Part shown: positions 31,554 to 32,192 of the stretch, in pieces
Position numbering within the stretch: position 1 is the stretch's first letter
How the letters are laid out: every line of letters starts with the position of its first letter
From: Candidatus Omnitrophota bacterium
GTDB lineage: Bacteria > Hinthialibacterota > Hinthialibacteria > Hinthialibacterales > JAKPRU01
Assembly: GCA_029568995.1 (NCBI GenBank)
Contig: JAKPYU010000129.1
Location: forward strand, 1 to 32,192
Direction of reading: 5' to 3'
Length of the DNA stretch: 32,192 nt
Notes under the pieces: model-generated
What the model was told of the DNA's origin: nothing
Databases searched by the model: none
Seen by the model: the letters and a program-made list of their open reading frames with translations, nothing else
Made by a program: the position numbers and the translations under genes

Positions 31554-31617
31554 GAGATTTCTCCCTTCGGTCGAAATGACAGGCCTATTGTCATTCCGAA
31601 CGAATGTGAGGAATCTC
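31554..31617. repeat. Inverted-repeat element of the gagatt-atgaca type
   Basis: gagatttctcccttcggtcg with aaatgaca (31554-31581) pairs imperfectly with tgtcattccgaacgaatgtg and aggaatctc (31589-31617). The two arms are reverse complements apart from a few substitutions and one extra base, with a 7-base loop. The element resembles repeats common in many environmental bacterial genomes. Confidence 0.75.
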
Positions 31618-31705
31618 AGCAAAGATTGAGATCGCCACGTCGCCGCCCTCCGAAGACTCCGGGCCGCTCCTCGCGATGACGGGTCATCGCCGTTCCGCGA
31701 GGCCA

Positions 31706-31811
31706 GGCTTTCTTTTCCCAATCACCGGCTCCGCCGGAGGGAGGCTCGCGATGACGGAACAAGGAACCACGGTTTCTTTATCAAGTCACCGGCCCTGGCG
31801 GGGTCGTCCTC
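31706..31811. repeat. Dispersed intergenic repeat, copy C (right half) with degenerate second unit
   Basis: ggctttcttttcccaatcac followed by cggctccgccggagggaggc matches the right half of copies A and B. A weaker second unit, ggtttctttatcaagtcacc, follows about 55 bp later. The left half with the CCTCCCCCGA stem is absent. Confidence 0.7.
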
Positions 31812-31898
31812 CATAGAACAAACCCCTGACTTCGATCCGACCGGAATCATCGGTACAATAGTTATTTTGTATGCCGATCTCAGCGTTGGGGTGTTCCT

Positions 31899-32192
31899 GT
31901 GAAATATGTGATTGTCGTTCCGGATGGAATGAGCGACCTGCCCGAGGAATTCGAAGGCGGTCGGACACCTCTGGCGTGTGCAGATCATCCAAGCATGGAT
32001 GATCTGGCTCGCCGGTCAAAATTGGGCTGGGCGGAGACTGTTCCGGAAGGAATGGATCCGGGCAGCGATGTGGCGGCACTGTCGATATTCGGCCTGTCAC
32101 CGTCACGCTATTACACAGGTCGCGCTCCCCTGGAGGCGGCCAGCCTGGGGCTGGAAATCGGGGACGGAGTGGCATATCGCTGCAACCTGGTC
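31899..32192 (+). CDS. apgM: Cofactor-independent phosphoglycerate mutase, archaeal type (ApgM), 5' part only
   Basis: 98 residues are visible, from a GTG at 31899; no ATG fits. GGGGTG about 6 bases upstream is the ribosome site. The N-terminus KYVIVVPDGMSDLP places the metal-binding aspartate at D9. GRTPLACADHPSMDDLAR, VPEGMDPGSDVAAL (S56 and D57 the candidate nucleophile and metal ligand), YYTGRAPLEAA and VAYRCNLV follow the alkaline-phosphatase superfamily phosphoglycerate mutases closely. The enzyme interconverts 3- and 2-phosphoglycerate in the cytoplasm; a close relative is the cofactor-independent homoserine kinase-type ThrB-like enzyme, not excluded. The C-terminal three quarters lie beyond the window. 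Confidence 0.9.
   Translation, partial: MKYVIVVPDGMSDLPEEFEGGRTPLACADHPSMDDLARRSKLGWAETVPEGMDPGSDVAALSIFGLSPSRYYTGRAPLEAASLGLEIGDGVAYRCNLV

Larger units (their letters stand above)
31340..31898. other. Gene-free repeat-rich stretch
   Basis: No supported gene in 559 bp. It holds the small inverted repeat TATCCG...CGGATA (about 31511-31532), the gagattt element, copy C of the dispersed repeat with a degenerate second unit, and the leader of the phosphoglycerate mutase gene. Confidence 0.6.

Noticed and set aside
1..32192. CRISPR arrays, tRNA or rRNA genes, transposases, integrases or phage genes
   Set aside because: No direct-repeat/spacer pattern, no cloverleaf or rRNA-like stretch, and no recombinase motif was seen on either strand. 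The 17-bp tandem repeat at 10543 has no spacers.

Overview
The window is about 32 kb of a bacterial chromosome at roughly 55% G+C (estimated by eye). It shows no rRNA, tRNA, CRISPR array, phage or insertion sequence. Several traits suggest an uncultured PVC-like or FCB-neighbouring lineage, for example Hydrogenedentota or Sumerlaeota; this is an inference with low to moderate confidence. The traits are four scattered GspG-like prepilin genes with almost identical N-termini, Tat-exported DHDPS-family and Gfo/Idh/MocA proteins, BNR-repeat and glycoside-hydrolase-like secreted proteins, and many hairpin-forming intergenic repeats.

Layout. 1-2478 (minus): a likely three-gene operon of a class III aminotransferase, a small Cys-rich protein resembling L-ATC hydrolases, and a Tat-exported DHDPS/N-acetylneuraminate-lyase-family protein cut by the window edge. 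2479-2971: divergent control region with two palindromes. 2972-3553: prepilin 1. 3668-9705: a carbohydrate block with an SSS sodium symporter, two tandem BNR (sialidase-like) secreted proteins, a clan-A glycoside hydrolase-like protein and a 68-aa membrane protein. 9809-13971: prepilin 2, an ABC exporter, a methyltransferase and prepilin 3. 14057-17095: an unrecognised secreted protein divergent from a Tat-lipoprotein oxidoreductase, separated by a long inverted repeat. 17280-17912: prepilin 4. 18602-20569: a small protein and a polytopic membrane protein. 20741-23235: HU, then a probable DinB-like/lexA/tatD operon. 23647-28544: sugar-1-phosphate nucleotidyltransferase, a large pre-peptidase-C-repeat secreted protein, a duplicated SprT-like metalloprotease and a WecA/MraY-family transferase. 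28706-29860: SppA with an unusual insertion. 29957-31339: a zinc-ribbon/nucleoside-deoxyribosyltransferase-like protein convergent with a small four-Cys protein. 31899-end: start of an archaeal-type phosphoglycerate mutase.

How the genes may work together. The SSS transporter, BNR proteins, GH-like protein, lyase-family protein and oxidoreductase fit scavenging of glycans or acidic sugars. The WecA-like transferase, nucleotidyltransferase, methyltransferase, MsbA-like exporter and polytopic membrane protein fit envelope polysaccharide or lipid synthesis. The GspG-like prepilins point to a type II secretion or type IV pilus-like machine whose core genes lie elsewhere.

The best-supported new observations are: (1) a TTGACA-16-TAGAAT promoter whose whole spacer is a LexA-box-like palindrome, upstream of the DinB-like/lexA/tatD operon; (2) a prepilin subfamily with three shared blocks and variable linkers; (3) a SprT-like protease with a degenerate duplicate of its catalytic half; (4) an SppA with an extra segment of about 95 residues; (5) the zinc-ribbon/NDT-like protein, a candidate nucleotide-targeting stress or defence effector; and (6) a family of dispersed hairpin repeats.
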